45,047 bases of DNA from NCBI GenBank assembly GCA_016839845.1, contig JAEOTL010000135.1, forward strand, positions 1-45,047, in the 5' to 3' direction. This document shows positions 10,059 through 18,431 of the stretch, piece by piece (positions within the stretch are counted from its first letter, which is position 1; each line of letters opens with the position of its first letter). Both the position numbers and the translations under genes were made by a program. The stretch is from Promethearchaeota archaeon. GTDB lineage: Archaea > Asgardarchaeota > Lokiarchaeia > Sigynarchaeales > SOKP01. The notes under the pieces were generated by a model, which had not been told where the DNA came from, ran no database searches, and saw only the letters and a program-made list of their open reading frames with translations.

Positions 10059-11531
10059 TTATATAATTTTTTCGCTTCTATTTTTTGGAAAATATTCCAA
10101 TACCGTAATTATTATCGCACCAATCATAAGGGGAATTAATATTAACCATAATTGGTTTGACGGTGAAGTAGTTACTTGAATAATCATTATTATGAAGTTA
10201 GTCAATATAAATGTTGTCCAAAGGCTTAAAGTTCCAATTTTTACAGGTTTTCTTGTAAATATTCTTCTGATAAGCACCGCTATCGCATATACAACTATAA
10301 TTAAAAGAGGTATTGGTACCCAGAACAATTGTAGCCAAGTTATTAATAAAATCAGTGATGAAAAGACTATGAAGAAATTAGTGTAATAAAGTATTCTTCT
10401 CGAAATATTCTTATTTTTATCAATTTTAAACCACCAAATTCCAAATGAGACAAAGAGAATCCATGCAAAAATTAAATCGAGAATTTCTAAAATTTCAAAA
10501 CCCGCTTCTAGACTGTAGTGAGTTCCCCAGTAAGCTGTGATTATCGCGTATCCAAGGATTTGTGTAAGTAGAATGTGGTATGTTGAATTTGATATAACCT
10601 TAATCCTCCTTGAAAGCCAATTATCAGGCTTTTGAGGCAAAAAATACATAGCCAGTAAAAATAAGAAAGCCGAGTAGGGGATGATTAAAAGATGATAATC
10701 CCCGCTAAGTAGCGAAACGCCTTCGATCCTGATTCGAAATTTAAAAAACTCGTGAGCCGTAATAAATGCTAAACTGACCGGATACAAAATCCACATGAAA
10801 AAGTTGCGTTTATCCTCAAATTTATGTCCAAATGAAAACCACATGCCTAAACCAACAGCAGGTAAGTAAAAAAGTATACTTGTCTGGAAAAAATTTTTAA
10901 TATGTAATTCAGTCCAAGAAGTAATTTCTCCTATTAAGAAAAATACTATTAACTGCATTATGATCTCCACAATAAAACATAGTATCAATGCTAATTTTGG
11001 TAATTTCGTAAAAACCCAATATAAGAATGGTAGAAGCAAGATCGATTGGAACAATAAAGGAAGGAACCAGTTTCCCGGGCCCCAAAACGGCATAAATCCA
11101 ATAAATAAATTTGAAAAACCATGTAATGGGGAATATTGATTTTGATACATCGCTGTAATATCAAAGCCGTATATAAATAGACCAATAAAGGTTGAAAATA
11201 CGTATAACACTAGAAATGGGATAATATACCGTATAATTTTACGTTTGAAATAATCCCATGAATATAACTCCCTTAATGTAGTTTTCCCAGATGTTTGGAT
11301 AGATTTGGCTATATTAAATCCCATAACTATTAAGAAAACGGGGATAGAGATCCTTTCCCATAATGTAACACCGATAAAGCTTTTAACACTCCAATCAACA
11401 ATGTGATCAAAAATCACTAAAAATATCATTATTGCTTTTAGAGTGTCTATCTGAAAATATCGTGTTTCATCAGTAGTTCGTTTATCCATTTCAGTTTGAA
11501 TTAATTGACTTTCTTGCTCTTTCTCTGTCAT
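10059..11531 (-). CDS. Acyltransferase-3-like polytopic membrane protein
   Basis: A 490-residue membrane protein. After about 28 polar residues it begins with FQIDTLKAIMIFLVIFDH, which matches the start of the acyltransferase_3 family (R-x-L-D-x-L-R-G-x-A-x-L-x-V-V-x-x-H), including the helix-1 histidine thought to be catalytic. Roughly twelve hydrophobic segments follow. Family members O-acylate cell-surface glycans and lipids. The helices after residue 380 may be an extra module. It is convergent with rps7 and starts about 90 nt from the divergent HTH/NrdD-like gene. The acyl donor and acceptor cannot be told from the sequence. Confidence 0.7.
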   Translation of the reverse strand: MTEKEQESQLIQTEMDKRTTDETRYFQIDTLKAIMIFLVIFDHIVDWSVKSFIGVTLWERISIPVFLIVMGFNIAKSIQTSGKTTLRELYSWDYFKRKIIRYIIPFLVLYVFSTFIGLFIYGFDITAMYQNQYSPLHGFSNLFIGFMPFWGPGNWFLPLLFQSILLLPFLYWVFTKLPKLALILCFIVEIIMQLIVFFLIGEITSWTELHIKNFFQTSILFYLPAVGLGMWFSFGHKFEDKRNFFMWILYPVSLAFITAHEFFKFRIRIEGVSLLSGDYHLLIIPYSAFLFLLAMYFLPQKPDNWLSRRIKVISNSTYHILLTQILGYAIITAYWGTHYSLEAGFEILEILDLIFAWILFVSFGIWWFKIDKNKNISRRILYYTNFFIVFSSLILLITWLQLFWVPIPLLIIVVYAIAVLIRRIFTRKPVKIGTLSLWTTFILTNFIIMIIQVTTSPSNQLWLILIPLMIGAIIITVLEYFPKNRSEKII

Positions 11532-11608
11532 CTATACTCAATTTATTTAATAAATTTTAATAAAATTTAATAATAAATAGTGTAAAATCTAAATAAAATT
11601 TATTAGAT

Positions 11609-11614
11609 GAGGAG
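11609..11614 (+). promoter_or_regulatory. Shine-Dalgarno GAGGAG deciding a TTG start
   Basis: GAGGAG ends 8 nt before TTG 11623. The nearby ATGs (11607, 11627) are out of frame with the long coding region, so this site supports the non-canonical TTG start. Confidence 0.65.
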
Positions 11615-11622
11615 TCCAGTTT

Positions 11623-13815
11623 TTGCATGAGTTGAGAGAAAAAGAGAGAACTCATTATTTAGAAACTTTGGGACGTTTTTCTTTAAATCTCTTCATTTGG
11701 AGAGCCCAAATATCACCCCCATATCACCTAAACTCACTGATAGATTGTAAAAATCCTAAATTTTTATATAATGGGGAAACATATTATTTAGTTAAACAAA
11801 TTTCAAAATCTAATACAGTTTCACTTAGTAAAGTGGGTTCCGACAAAAATACCAATTTCTTGGAAAAACATCTAAAAACACTTGGTCAAACAGTAAGGAT
11901 AGATATATTAAAAAAATTGAACTCCTCTCAGTATCATATATCCTTTTCAAAACTCCAGAAGGAAGTCCTAGATCAAAATCTCACTTCAGTTAATTTCTCT
12001 TTTCATTTGAATGAATTGAAAAAACGTGAAATGATTGACTCAAATGAAAATGGATATTTCATTACAAAGTTAGGAAAGGACATTTTGGGGGGGATATTGT
12101 CAATAGAAGAAATTCTTATCAAAAAAAACAAGAAGAAAATGATAAGAACTTCAAAATATTCAAAAGAACTATTCGATTTAAAGAAAATAGAGGAATATCT
12201 TATTACTGAAGGGGGATTGGAAAATTCTTTAGCTCAGAAAATTGCTCGAGAAGTAGAAGAACGATTAGCAAAAACAGATATAGAATATTTAACAGCTCCA
12301 CTAATGCGGGAATACATTAATGCAATTTTATTAGAAAATGGATTAGAAGAAGTAAGACATAAATTAACGCGATTAGGTACTCCCCCATATGAAGTTTCTA
12401 AACTATTTAATTTAGAGAAAAAAGGGTTACTACCTGATCAATTCATAAAGAAATTAGGATCAGATGTTTCAGAACAATATCTCCTTTTGAACCTTATCCC
12501 AAAAAATTTGGCTGATTTGTACCTTTCAGGAGAAATTGCACTCTTGAATTTGAACTATTGGGCGTTAAGACCATTAGGAATTTATTTAGACTCTAAAACT
12601 CTAATCGATTATGTTATGCAAAATAAAATTTCTTCTTCAGGTAAATCTAGCGGTGGTATAGATTATATTAATTTAATTTTAGCATTATTCGATTTTCTTC
12701 ATCAACTTAAACATTTCTACTCAACAGATGTTCTATTAGGTAATTTCAGCAAACTTTTTTTAGCAGATTTAAATTTCGCAGAGAGTCAATCTTATCTATC
12801 TGATATTTTAGCATCCCAGATGCTCAAATTCAACAATGACCATAATACAACTCATTCTCACTTAACATTAGGATTCAGTGGAAAGATTGATTCACAGGAA
12901 AATCAAAATTTGAAAGATTTTTTAAATTCTTTATCTAAAACACAAGATCATTATCATTTACCATTGCTAGCTTATGACTATTCAAATATTGGCACACAAA
13001 GCACTGAAAACACCTTATTAACTGAGTTCCTATCAGATAACCTTAGACCTAATACAATATTCTTTAATAATCAGAATTCTAGTATACTAAATTCAACAAT
13101 TACAAAGATAGAACATCCTCATGATAACAAACTCATTTTGGATAAAATCCTAATCAATCTACATATGATCTCAGTAGAAGCAAAGCAGAATGATGATCTG
13201 TTTCTTGAAATATTAGAGAATAGAATGGAATCTGTTTTTGATCTTTATCACTACAAGACAAAGTTAGTGGAAAAGAAATTAAATCCTATTAACAAATGGG
13301 ATAAAATATCACAGCATATATTCGGTGATAAAAAAGAGAAAATTTTTGATGAATCAATTAAATCTATTAGCTTTTTTGGTTTAAATAAAGCAATCTTAAA
13401 TCACTGTGGGATTGAACTTGAGAGGACAGATAACAGTACTTCATTTGCTTTAGAAGTATTATCATTAATGAAAAGGATAATCGAAGAGAGAAATGAAACA
13501 GACAATAATCACTATATTTTCAATCAACCTCATAAGGCTGAATATTTGGGAAACTCATGGCATAATGATGTGCAACATGATAACGGATTAGGGAGCTGTT
13601 ATTCGTCAAAAATAATAAGAGAGGAATGTTCCATTCCAATCACCAAAAAAGTTGCCATTTTTAAAAAATTTGAACCAATTCTAAGTGGTGGGTCTCTTTT
13701 TACAGAAAATATTGATGATGAAAAGATCTCAGTAAATGAACTAACTCAGTTATTAGTGAAATCAAAAATTAATGCATTCTCACTAAATTCTGTTAATAGT
13801 AAAACGAGCCTTTAA
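11623..13815 (+). CDS. wHTH + ATP-cone + degenerate NrdD-like protein (putative nucleotide-responsive regulator)
   Basis: The 730-residue protein has three recognisable parts. Residues about 80-155 resemble an ArsR-type winged helix (LKTLGQTVRIDILKKL..., SFHLNELKKREMI). Residues about 165-260 resemble an ATP-cone, the allosteric nucleotide-binding domain of ribonucleotide reductases (PLMREYINAILLENGLEEVR, HKLTRLGTPPYEV). The rest matches class III anaerobic ribonucleotide reductase NrdD in order (NLNYWALRPLGIYLD, DFLHQLKHFYSTD, SFFGLNKAILNHCGIELE, FALEVLSLMKRIIEE, SGGSLFTENI). It stops before the glycyl-radical domain, and only four cysteines exist (42, 595, 659, 669), none arranged as the C-terminal zinc site. 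Catalysis therefore looks lost. I infer a DNA-binding sensor of (deoxy)nucleotide levels. No nrdG lies nearby; pyrB is convergent. Confidence 0.7.
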   Translation: MHELREKERTHYLETLGRFSLNLFIWRAQISPPYHLNSLIDCKNPKFLYNGETYYLVKQISKSNTVSLSKVGSDKNTNFLEKHLKTLGQTVRIDILKKLNSSQYHISFSKLQKEVLDQNLTSVNFSFHLNELKKREMIDSNENGYFITKLGKDILGGILSIEEILIKKNKKKMIRTSKYSKELFDLKKIEEYLITEGGLENSLAQKIAREVEERLAKTDIEYLTAPLMREYINAILLENGLEEVRHKLTRLGTPPYEVSKLFNLEKKGLLPDQFIKKLGSDVSEQYLLLNLIPKNLADLYLSGEIALLNLNYWALRPLGIYLDSKTLIDYVMQNKISSSGKSSGGIDYINLILALFDFLHQLKHFYSTDVLLGNFSKLFLADLNFAESQSYLSDILASQMLKFNNDHNTTHSHLTLGFSGKIDSQENQNLKDFLNSLSKTQDHYHLPLLAYDYSNIGTQSTENTLLTEFLSDNLRPNTIFFNNQNSSILNSTITKIEHPHDNKLILDKILINLHMISVEAKQNDDLFLEILENRMESVFDLYHYKTKLVEKKLNPINKWDKISQHIFGDKKEKIFDESIKSISFFGLNKAILNHCGIELERTDNSTSFALEVLSLMKRIIEERNETDNNHYIFNQPHKAEYLGNSWHNDVQHDNGLGSCYSSKIIREECSIPITKKVAIFKKFEPILSGGSLFTENIDDEKISVNELTQLLVKSKINAFSLNSVNSKTSL

Positions 13816-13834
13816 AAAATTTGTTCAAGATTCT

Positions 13835-14752
13835 TTAATCATGCATTAATTCGGCTAAAATTGCTTCTCTCATAGGTATTCCGTAAAATGTCTGCTTAAA
13901 GTATATTGTTTTTTCATTGTTGTCAATATCGGGAGAAATTTCTATAGTTCGCGGGAGTGGATGTAATAAACGAAAATTATCCTTAGTATCATCAAGATCA
14001 CTTTTCCTGAAAATGTAATAACCTTTAACTTTCTCATATTCTTCCAGGTCAATGAACCTTTCTTTTTGAATTCGTGTCATGTACAATACATCTAGAGTGC
14101 TCAAAATTTTTCTATAATCTGTGATTTCCTTATACTTCATGTGTTGCTGTCTAAGGTAATCTTTGTCTCTATTTCTCATTTTCAGCTCGAGAGGGCTTAT
14201 AAAATAAACATTCACATCAAAATTTGACAGCAAAATTGAGAGGGAATGAACTGTTCTACCATACTTGAGATCTCCCATTAATCCTATGTTTAAATTGTCA
14301 AGTGATCCGAATTCTTCCGTAATCGTCAATAAATCTAACAATGCTTGTGTTGGGTGTTCTCCACTACCAGATCCGGCATTGATTATCGGGACTTTTGAAA
14401 ATTTTGATGCCATTCTTGCAGCTCCCTCAAGTGAATGTCTCATAACGATACAATCACTATAGTTCTCTACTGTTCTTATTGTATCAGCTATACTTTCGCC
14501 TTTCTTAATTGAGGAAACATCACTAGAATGAAATCCAATTACATTCCCCCCTAATCTATACATAGCAGATTCAAAACTTAATCGAGTGCGGGTTGATGGT
14601 TCAAAAAAGAGAGTGGCTAAAATTTTCCCATTAAGAAGATTAGAGTTTTTAGTTTTAAGCATTTCTTTGCTTTTCTTCAAAAGATACTCAATATCTTCCC
14701 TTTTAAACTGCTTAGCACTAATTACACCTTCCCTAAAATTCTCCTGAAACAT
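13835..14752 (-). CDS. pyrB: Aspartate carbamoyltransferase catalytic subunit (PyrB)
   Basis: PyrB transfers the carbamoyl group of carbamoyl phosphate to aspartate, the committed step of pyrimidine synthesis. The carbamoyl-phosphate loop STRTR (53-57), HPTQ (133-136) and HPLPR near residue 263 are all present, and the 305-residue length is normal. The aspartate-binding 240s loop lies around 225-240. The regulatory chain gene pyrI, often next to archaeal pyrB, is not within the window. The gene is alone and leftward, 19 nt from the convergent HTH/NrdD-like gene and divergent from eL42. Confidence 0.95.
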   Translation of the reverse strand: MFQENFREGVISAKQFKREDIEYLLKKSKEMLKTKNSNLLNGKILATLFFEPSTRTRLSFESAMYRLGGNVIGFHSSDVSSIKKGESIADTIRTVENYSDCIVMRHSLEGAARMASKFSKVPIINAGSGSGEHPTQALLDLLTITEEFGSLDNLNIGLMGDLKYGRTVHSLSILLSNFDVNVYFISPLELKMRNRDKDYLRQQHMKYKEITDYRKILSTLDVLYMTRIQKERFIDLEEYEKVKGYYIFRKSDLDDTKDNFRLLHPLPRTIEISPDIDNNEKTIYFKQTFYGIPMREAILAELMHD

Positions 14753-14864
14753 TTACATACCTTATGATTCTATTTTTATTAACAATATGCAAATAAGATT
14801 TAAATGGTTTATTATTAAACAATCGTAATTTGAAAGATAGTGGCGAAACTAATAAAATTTAAAA

Positions 14865-14874
14865 TTTATAAATA
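14865..14874 (+). promoter_or_regulatory. Candidate TATA box before eL42
   Basis: TTTATAAATA resembles the archaeal box A. It lies 36 nt before the ATG at 14911, which would leave a short leader if transcription starts about 25 nt downstream. The flanks are also AT-rich, so support is limited. Confidence 0.4.
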
Positions 14875-14910
14875 ATTAAAGAAGATAACATAGATAAGTG
14901 GTTTTTGAAA

Positions 14911-15192
14911 ATGAAATATCCCCGAACAATACGAAGATACTGCTCAAATTGTAGGGCACACCAACCCCATAATGTCTCTATCTACAAAAAAGGAAAAGAA
15001 AGAACCTTGAACCATGGTCGCAGGAGACTCGAAAAAAAGAAAAGAGGATATGGTTCCTTTCCTAAAGAAATTTTTCATAAGAATGCAAAAGTTAATAAAA
15101 AGACAACTCCACTTTTAGAATGCTCTGTATGTGGCAAGAAACATTATTCAAAATCTTATCGTGCAAAACGTCTTGAACTTCAAGAAGTATAA
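14911..15192 (+). CDS. rpl44e: Ribosomal protein eL42 (L44e)
   Basis: A 93-residue large-subunit E-site protein. It has the start MKYPRTIRRYCSNCRAHQPH, a zinc ribbon formed by CSNC near residue 12 and CSVCGKKH near 72, and the basic middle with GYGSFPKEIFHKNAKVNKKT. An upstream TTG at 14905 would add two residues, but ATG 14911 gives the standard N terminus. It is 21 nt ahead of eS27, the usual archaeal pair, which normally continues into aIF2-alpha and Nop10. Here those two are about 5 kb away on the other strand. Confidence 0.95.
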   Translation: MKYPRTIRRYCSNCRAHQPHNVSIYKKGKERTLNHGRRRLEKKKRGYGSFPKEIFHKNAKVNKKTTPLLECSVCGKKHYSKSYRAKRLELQEV

Positions 15193-15213
15193 ATAGAAAA
15201 AGGTTTATAGAAA

Positions 15214-15420
15214 ATGGTTAAATCGAGGAAACCGAAGGATCTGATACCACACCCAAGAAGCAGGTTTTTGCGTGTGAAATGTTTAAATTGTGGAAACCAA
15301 CAAATTGTTTTTGGGTGTTCCGCAACTGATGTGGAATGCTTAGTTTGCGGGAAAACCTTGCTCCAATCTACAGGCGGGAAAGCTCGAATTCTTACCAAAA
15401 TACTAGAAGTCTTATCGTAA
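15214..15420 (+). CDS. rps27e: Ribosomal protein eS27
   Basis: A 68-residue zinc-ribbon protein of the small subunit. The four ligands appear as CLNCG (residues about 24-28) and CLVCG (about 43-47), with [14 protein letters not shown] between them and [11 protein letters not shown] after. The start [19 protein letters not shown] is typical for archaea. It ends the short eL42-eS27 operon and converges on tfs, with a small perfect hairpin in the 40-nt gap. Confidence 0.95.
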   Translation: MVKSRKPKDLIPHPRSRFLRVKCLNCGNQQIVFGCSATDVECLVCGKTLLQSTGGKARILTKILEVLS

Positions 15421-15427
15421 AATTTTC

Positions 15428-15445
15428 AGTATAGTAATCTATACT
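15428..15445. terminator. Perfect 7-bp hairpin between convergent eS27 and TFS genes
   Basis: AGTATAG (15428-15434) pairs with CTATACT (15439-15445) around a TAAT loop. TTTT (15423-15426) lies on the eS27-sense strand just before the stem; read in the tfs direction it is an A-run after the hairpin. The location between two facing stop codons suggests a shared 3'-end signal, but there is no strong U-tract after it on either strand. Confidence 0.35.
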
Positions 15446-15460
15446 TGATGTTAAAAGAAG

Positions 15461-15793
15461 CTACTGTTCGCGCCAAGTGTATTTACATTCTAAACACTTG
15501 AAAAAATGAGTACTCGGCTCATCTGAGCTCCGGATTTGTACTTGCCAAGTTTCAACCTCCATAAATCCACATTTAGGGCATTCTCTTCTTGTTCTTGCAT
15601 TTACGCTGATTTTATCCTCATTGCTTATTATAACCAGATTTTTTTCGAGTTCTTTCTTTTTTTTCTCTATATGTTTTGAGTCGACAGAGGTATTACCTTT
15701 TTCTTGGTATCCACATTTACATGCTAGATAGATCTGTTCATCTACTTTCTTTTTACGTAAGAGACTAGAGCACTCTGGGCAAAATTGTACCAT
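15461..15793 (-). CDS. tfs: Transcription factor S (TFS, TFIIS/Rpb9-like)
   Basis: A 110-residue transcript-cleavage factor that rescues backtracked RNAP. The N-terminal zinc ribbon (CPECSSLL...CKCGYQ, residues 5-28) and the C-terminal one (CPKCGFMEVETW...CLECKYTW, about 70-107) are both present. The hairpin motif RSSDEPSTHFF contains the acidic D-E pair that reaches the polymerase active site, so it should be cleavage-competent. It follows the OB-fold gene by 7 nt on the minus strand and belongs to the replication/transcription neighbourhood known to be conserved in archaea. Confidence 0.95.
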   Translation of the reverse strand: MVQFCPECSSLLRKKKVDEQIYLACKCGYQEKGNTSVDSKHIEKKKKELEKNLVIISNEDKISVNARTRRECPKCGFMEVETWQVQIRSSDEPSTHFFKCLECKYTWREQ

Positions 15794-15800
15794 AATTAGA

Positions 15801-16118
15801 TTATAAGTATTCGTTTTTGAGCTTGTATAATTTCAAATAATAATCAAAATTTAAATTAGTCATATCCTGGATGATTTCTGCTACTATAGATTTCGTACCA
15901 TCCTTCTTAATATTAACATCTCCGATAACATTGATTAGATCCTTCTCCTTGTTTTTGTATTTGATGTTCTCCGTGATTACACTAATTTTACCTGTTGTAT
16001 CATCCAACACAAAATTACTTTCTTCAGATATATCTTCAATATAACCGGTAATTTGAATTTTGACATCTTCAGCCTTAATATCTTCTATTGTGCGCTGTTT
16101 TGCTGGTTGATCTGACAT
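15801..16118 (-). CDS. Small single OB-fold nucleic-acid-binding protein
   Basis: The 105-residue protein contains one OB-fold pattern from about residue 18 to 88: VKIQITGYIEDISEESNFVL, DDTTGKISVITE, and LINVIGDVNIKKDGTKSIV. The D-D-T-T-G-K-I-S-V element is typical of RPA32/Stn1-type OB folds. There is no zinc finger or winged helix. It is probably co-transcribed with tfs (7-nt gap) and divergent from PCNA, which fits a role as an RPA-associated or single-strand-binding subunit. No closer assignment is possible by eye. Confidence 0.65.
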   Translation of the reverse strand: MSDQPAKQRTIEDIKAEDVKIQITGYIEDISEESNFVLDDTTGKISVITENIKYKNKEKDLINVIGDVNIKKDGTKSIVAEIIQDMTNLNFDYYLKLYKLKNEYL

Positions 16119-16298
16119 TTTTCCTTTAAAAACACTTGATTTTAATTACTCAATAACAATTGACAGTTTTTGGTAACTATAAATAATTAATTTAAAACAG
16201 AGAGTTGCTATTATTAAAAGACTAATATTAAAGATTATTAATAATGTCAATAAAACTTTACTATCTTAATTATAATTGAATAAATATACTGAAAGAAT

Positions 16299-17099
16299 AT
16301 GACTTTTACGCTAAAATTAGAAAATAGTCGGATATTGAAAGGGATTATCGAAACTCTAGCGAGTATTATAGACGAAACTGAGTTTCGAGTCACTCCGAAG
16401 GAGTTTACTATATCCGCAATGGATCCAAGTAGAATTTGCTTGCTTAAGTTATCAATCAAAAAAGATGACTTTGATGAATATACCTGTGCCAAAGATTCAA
16501 AAGTAGGCCTAAATTTAGATGACCTTGATAAAATCCTGAAAAGGAGTGCTGCGAGTGATTCGGTTGAGATTGAATTTAATGAAGCTGCCCAAAAAATAAA
16601 AATAAAAATGAAGAGAGAGGGAGTTTCGAGGACAAGAACGTTTAGCCTTGCTTTATTAGATATAGATATTGAAGAAATCCCTATGGACAATTTACTCAAA
16701 ATTGAATATCCTTCAAAATGGGTAATTGACCCGGATTTCTTAGTAGAAGCAATTAAAGATGCTGAAATTTACTCAGAAATCCTTAATATAAACGCAAATG
16801 CGGGAAAAGGTCTTGTCTTTAGTTCTTCAGGGCAAATTGGTGAAATGGAATATGACCTAGCTGAAGAAGATCTTATTGAGAGCGAGCTTGAAGGTATTAG
16901 CACTGGAGCCTATTCTCTAACATTCTTAAAAGCTATTTTAAAAATCGCATCTATCACTGAAAAACTCGAAATTTCTTTGAAAACGGACCATCCCTTAAAG
17001 ATGAACTTTGATCTACTTGAGGGTGGCAAGTTAAACTATTTTCTCGCCCCAAGAGTGGAAGAGGAAGAGTTTGAAGACGACGACATGGATGAATTTTAA
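16299..17099 (+). CDS. pcn: DNA polymerase sliding clamp (PCNA)
   Basis: A 266-residue PCNA that forms the trimeric processivity ring for polymerase, ligase and nucleases. Typical features are FRVTPKEFTISAMDPSRICL near residues 29-48, the interdomain segment around 110-125, and the C-terminal KLNYFLAPRVEE, whose hydrophobic pocket region binds PIP boxes. A short extra acidic tail (EFEDDDMDEF) follows. It is divergent from the OB-fold gene and leads the PCNA-PriL-PriS-GINS series. Confidence 0.96.
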   Translation: MTFTLKLENSRILKGIIETLASIIDETEFRVTPKEFTISAMDPSRICLLKLSIKKDDFDEYTCAKDSKVGLNLDDLDKILKRSAASDSVEIEFNEAAQKIKIKMKREGVSRTRTFSLALLDIDIEEIPMDNLLKIEYPSKWVIDPDFLVEAIKDAEIYSEILNINANAGKGLVFSSSGQIGEMEYDLAEEDLIESELEGISTGAYSLTFLKAILKIASITEKLEISLKTDHPLKMNFDLLEGGKLNYFLAPRVEEEEFEDDDMDEF

Positions 17100-17252
17100 A
17101 TTCTATTTTACTCTCTTTAATATTTATTAGGCAATTAATAGCAGTATTAAATTTATCAATAAATCTATTTACTCTTAATCTATTAAAGTTTAAGGTAATT
17201 CAGCACTCTAAAGAGTATTTTATCATTCTTATAATTGGAGATTTTCCGAGCT

Positions 17253-18431
17253 ATGAGCGAGATTTTTGATTTAGTCAAACGTTACCCTTGGCTTCCGTCT
17301 TTAAAGAAATGTTACCCTAATAAAGCATCGATAGCTCCCGCGGAATTTGTTAAAAAAGCATTATCAAATGAAAACGCTAATAAGCTAGAAGAACGAGTCT
17401 TAGAATTTTTTTCTGCTGCTTTTGAAAGAATCGAAGATTTTTCTTTTTATATGGATGATGAATTAAATATTGATTTCTACTTGCTAATAAGGATCTTTTT
17501 AAGCGTTCTAAATAACAAGCAGATTTCTAATAGAATCGCAGAATTGTATTCGAAAATTACTATTAAACGTTTAAATAAGGAGATTAATAACGATTTTAAT
17601 CTATATCAGATGTATGCTGATCTAAACTTAGATATTATATATAGCGAAGAAGAATTTACTTTTAAAGAAATTAAGATCAAAGATCAAGAATTATCTCAAA
17701 AAACCAAATTTAGAATTCATTTTGTAGATTATTTGAATCTAGCCTCTTATTTGAGAGACGATTTTCGCAGATTAGTGAACAATTCTTTACAGAATGGTTA
17801 TGTTTTTATTCAACCTGAAGACCTTAACAGGTTAATTCAGGAAGTTGTGAGAAGGAAATTTATAGATCAAGTTAACATTGACGAGATAAAAGAGGAACTT
17901 CTGAAAATACAAGAGTTTAAAGAACTCTTCGAGAACATCAATGCAATTTGGGATTTGAAAAAAGAGGAATTTGAATTTGAATTAGAATTAACATTTGATA
18001 AGAGTCAAGATTTGAAAAACCATTTCCCTCCATGCATACAAGAAATTATCAACAAATTAAAAGAAGGTCAGAATTTAATCCATACGGAACGGCTATTCAT
18101 TGTCTGGTTTTTAAATGCATTAAACTATCCTGAACAAGAAATTATAGATATTTTTGCGACTCTTCCTGATTTTAATAGGGAAAAAACAGGATACCAAGTA
18201 AGATATGCTATCAAGAAGGGATATACACCCTATTCATGCAAAACTTTAAAAACTTATACCTTATGTATGGCAAAAAAATACAAAGATAAGCTATGTATGA
18301 AAGGTTATTTCTCTAAGAAATTAAATACTCAAAAGCAAGTTTCTCACCCTTTATTTTATGTACGGTATAACCAATTTGTATCTGCTATAAAAAAGAAAAA
18401 TATTAATGAAAGACAAGTAGATAATGAATGA
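17253..18431 (+). CDS. priL: DNA primase large subunit (PriL)
   Basis: Regulatory iron-sulfur subunit of archaeal primase, about 392 residues. The C-terminal half has the four cysteines expected for the 4Fe-4S cluster (PPCIQ, YSCKT, TLCMA, KLCMKG) along with the RLFIVWFLNALNY and GYQVRYAIKKGYTPYSC segments. The N-terminal half (EIFDLVKRYPWLPSLKK) is the usual helical domain. ATG 17253 is preferred; an in-frame TTG at 17235 would add six residues. The 3' end overlaps the PriS start by 8 nt, so the two are translationally coupled, in the order PriL then PriS. Confidence 0.92.
   Translation: MSEIFDLVKRYPWLPSLKKCYPNKASIAPAEFVKKALSNENANKLEERVLEFFSAAFERIEDFSFYMDDELNIDFYLLIRIFLSVLNNKQISNRIAELYSKITIKRLNKEINNDFNLYQMYADLNLDIIYSEEEFTFKEIKIKDQELSQKTKFRIHFVDYLNLASYLRDDFRRLVNNSLQNGYVFIQPEDLNRLIQEVVRRKFIDQVNIDEIKEELLKIQEFKELFENINAIWDLKKEEFEFELELTFDKSQDLKNHFPPCIQEIINKLKEGQNLIHTERLFIVWFLNALNYPEQEIIDIFATLPDFNREKTGYQVRYAIKKGYTPYSCKTLKTYTLCMAKKYKDKLCMKGYFSKKLNTQKQVSHPLFYVRYNQFVSAIKKKNINERQVDNE

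Noticed and set aside
11623..13835. Frameshifted or truncated true NrdD
   Set aside because: The coding frame is intact, and only 19 nt separate its stop from pyrB, leaving no room for a displaced glycyl-radical domain. The catalytic cysteines are also missing internally.
16247..16699. 150-codon open frame antisense to PCNA
   Set aside because: It lies over the conserved PCNA N-terminal domain and reads as low-complexity hydrophobic sequence.
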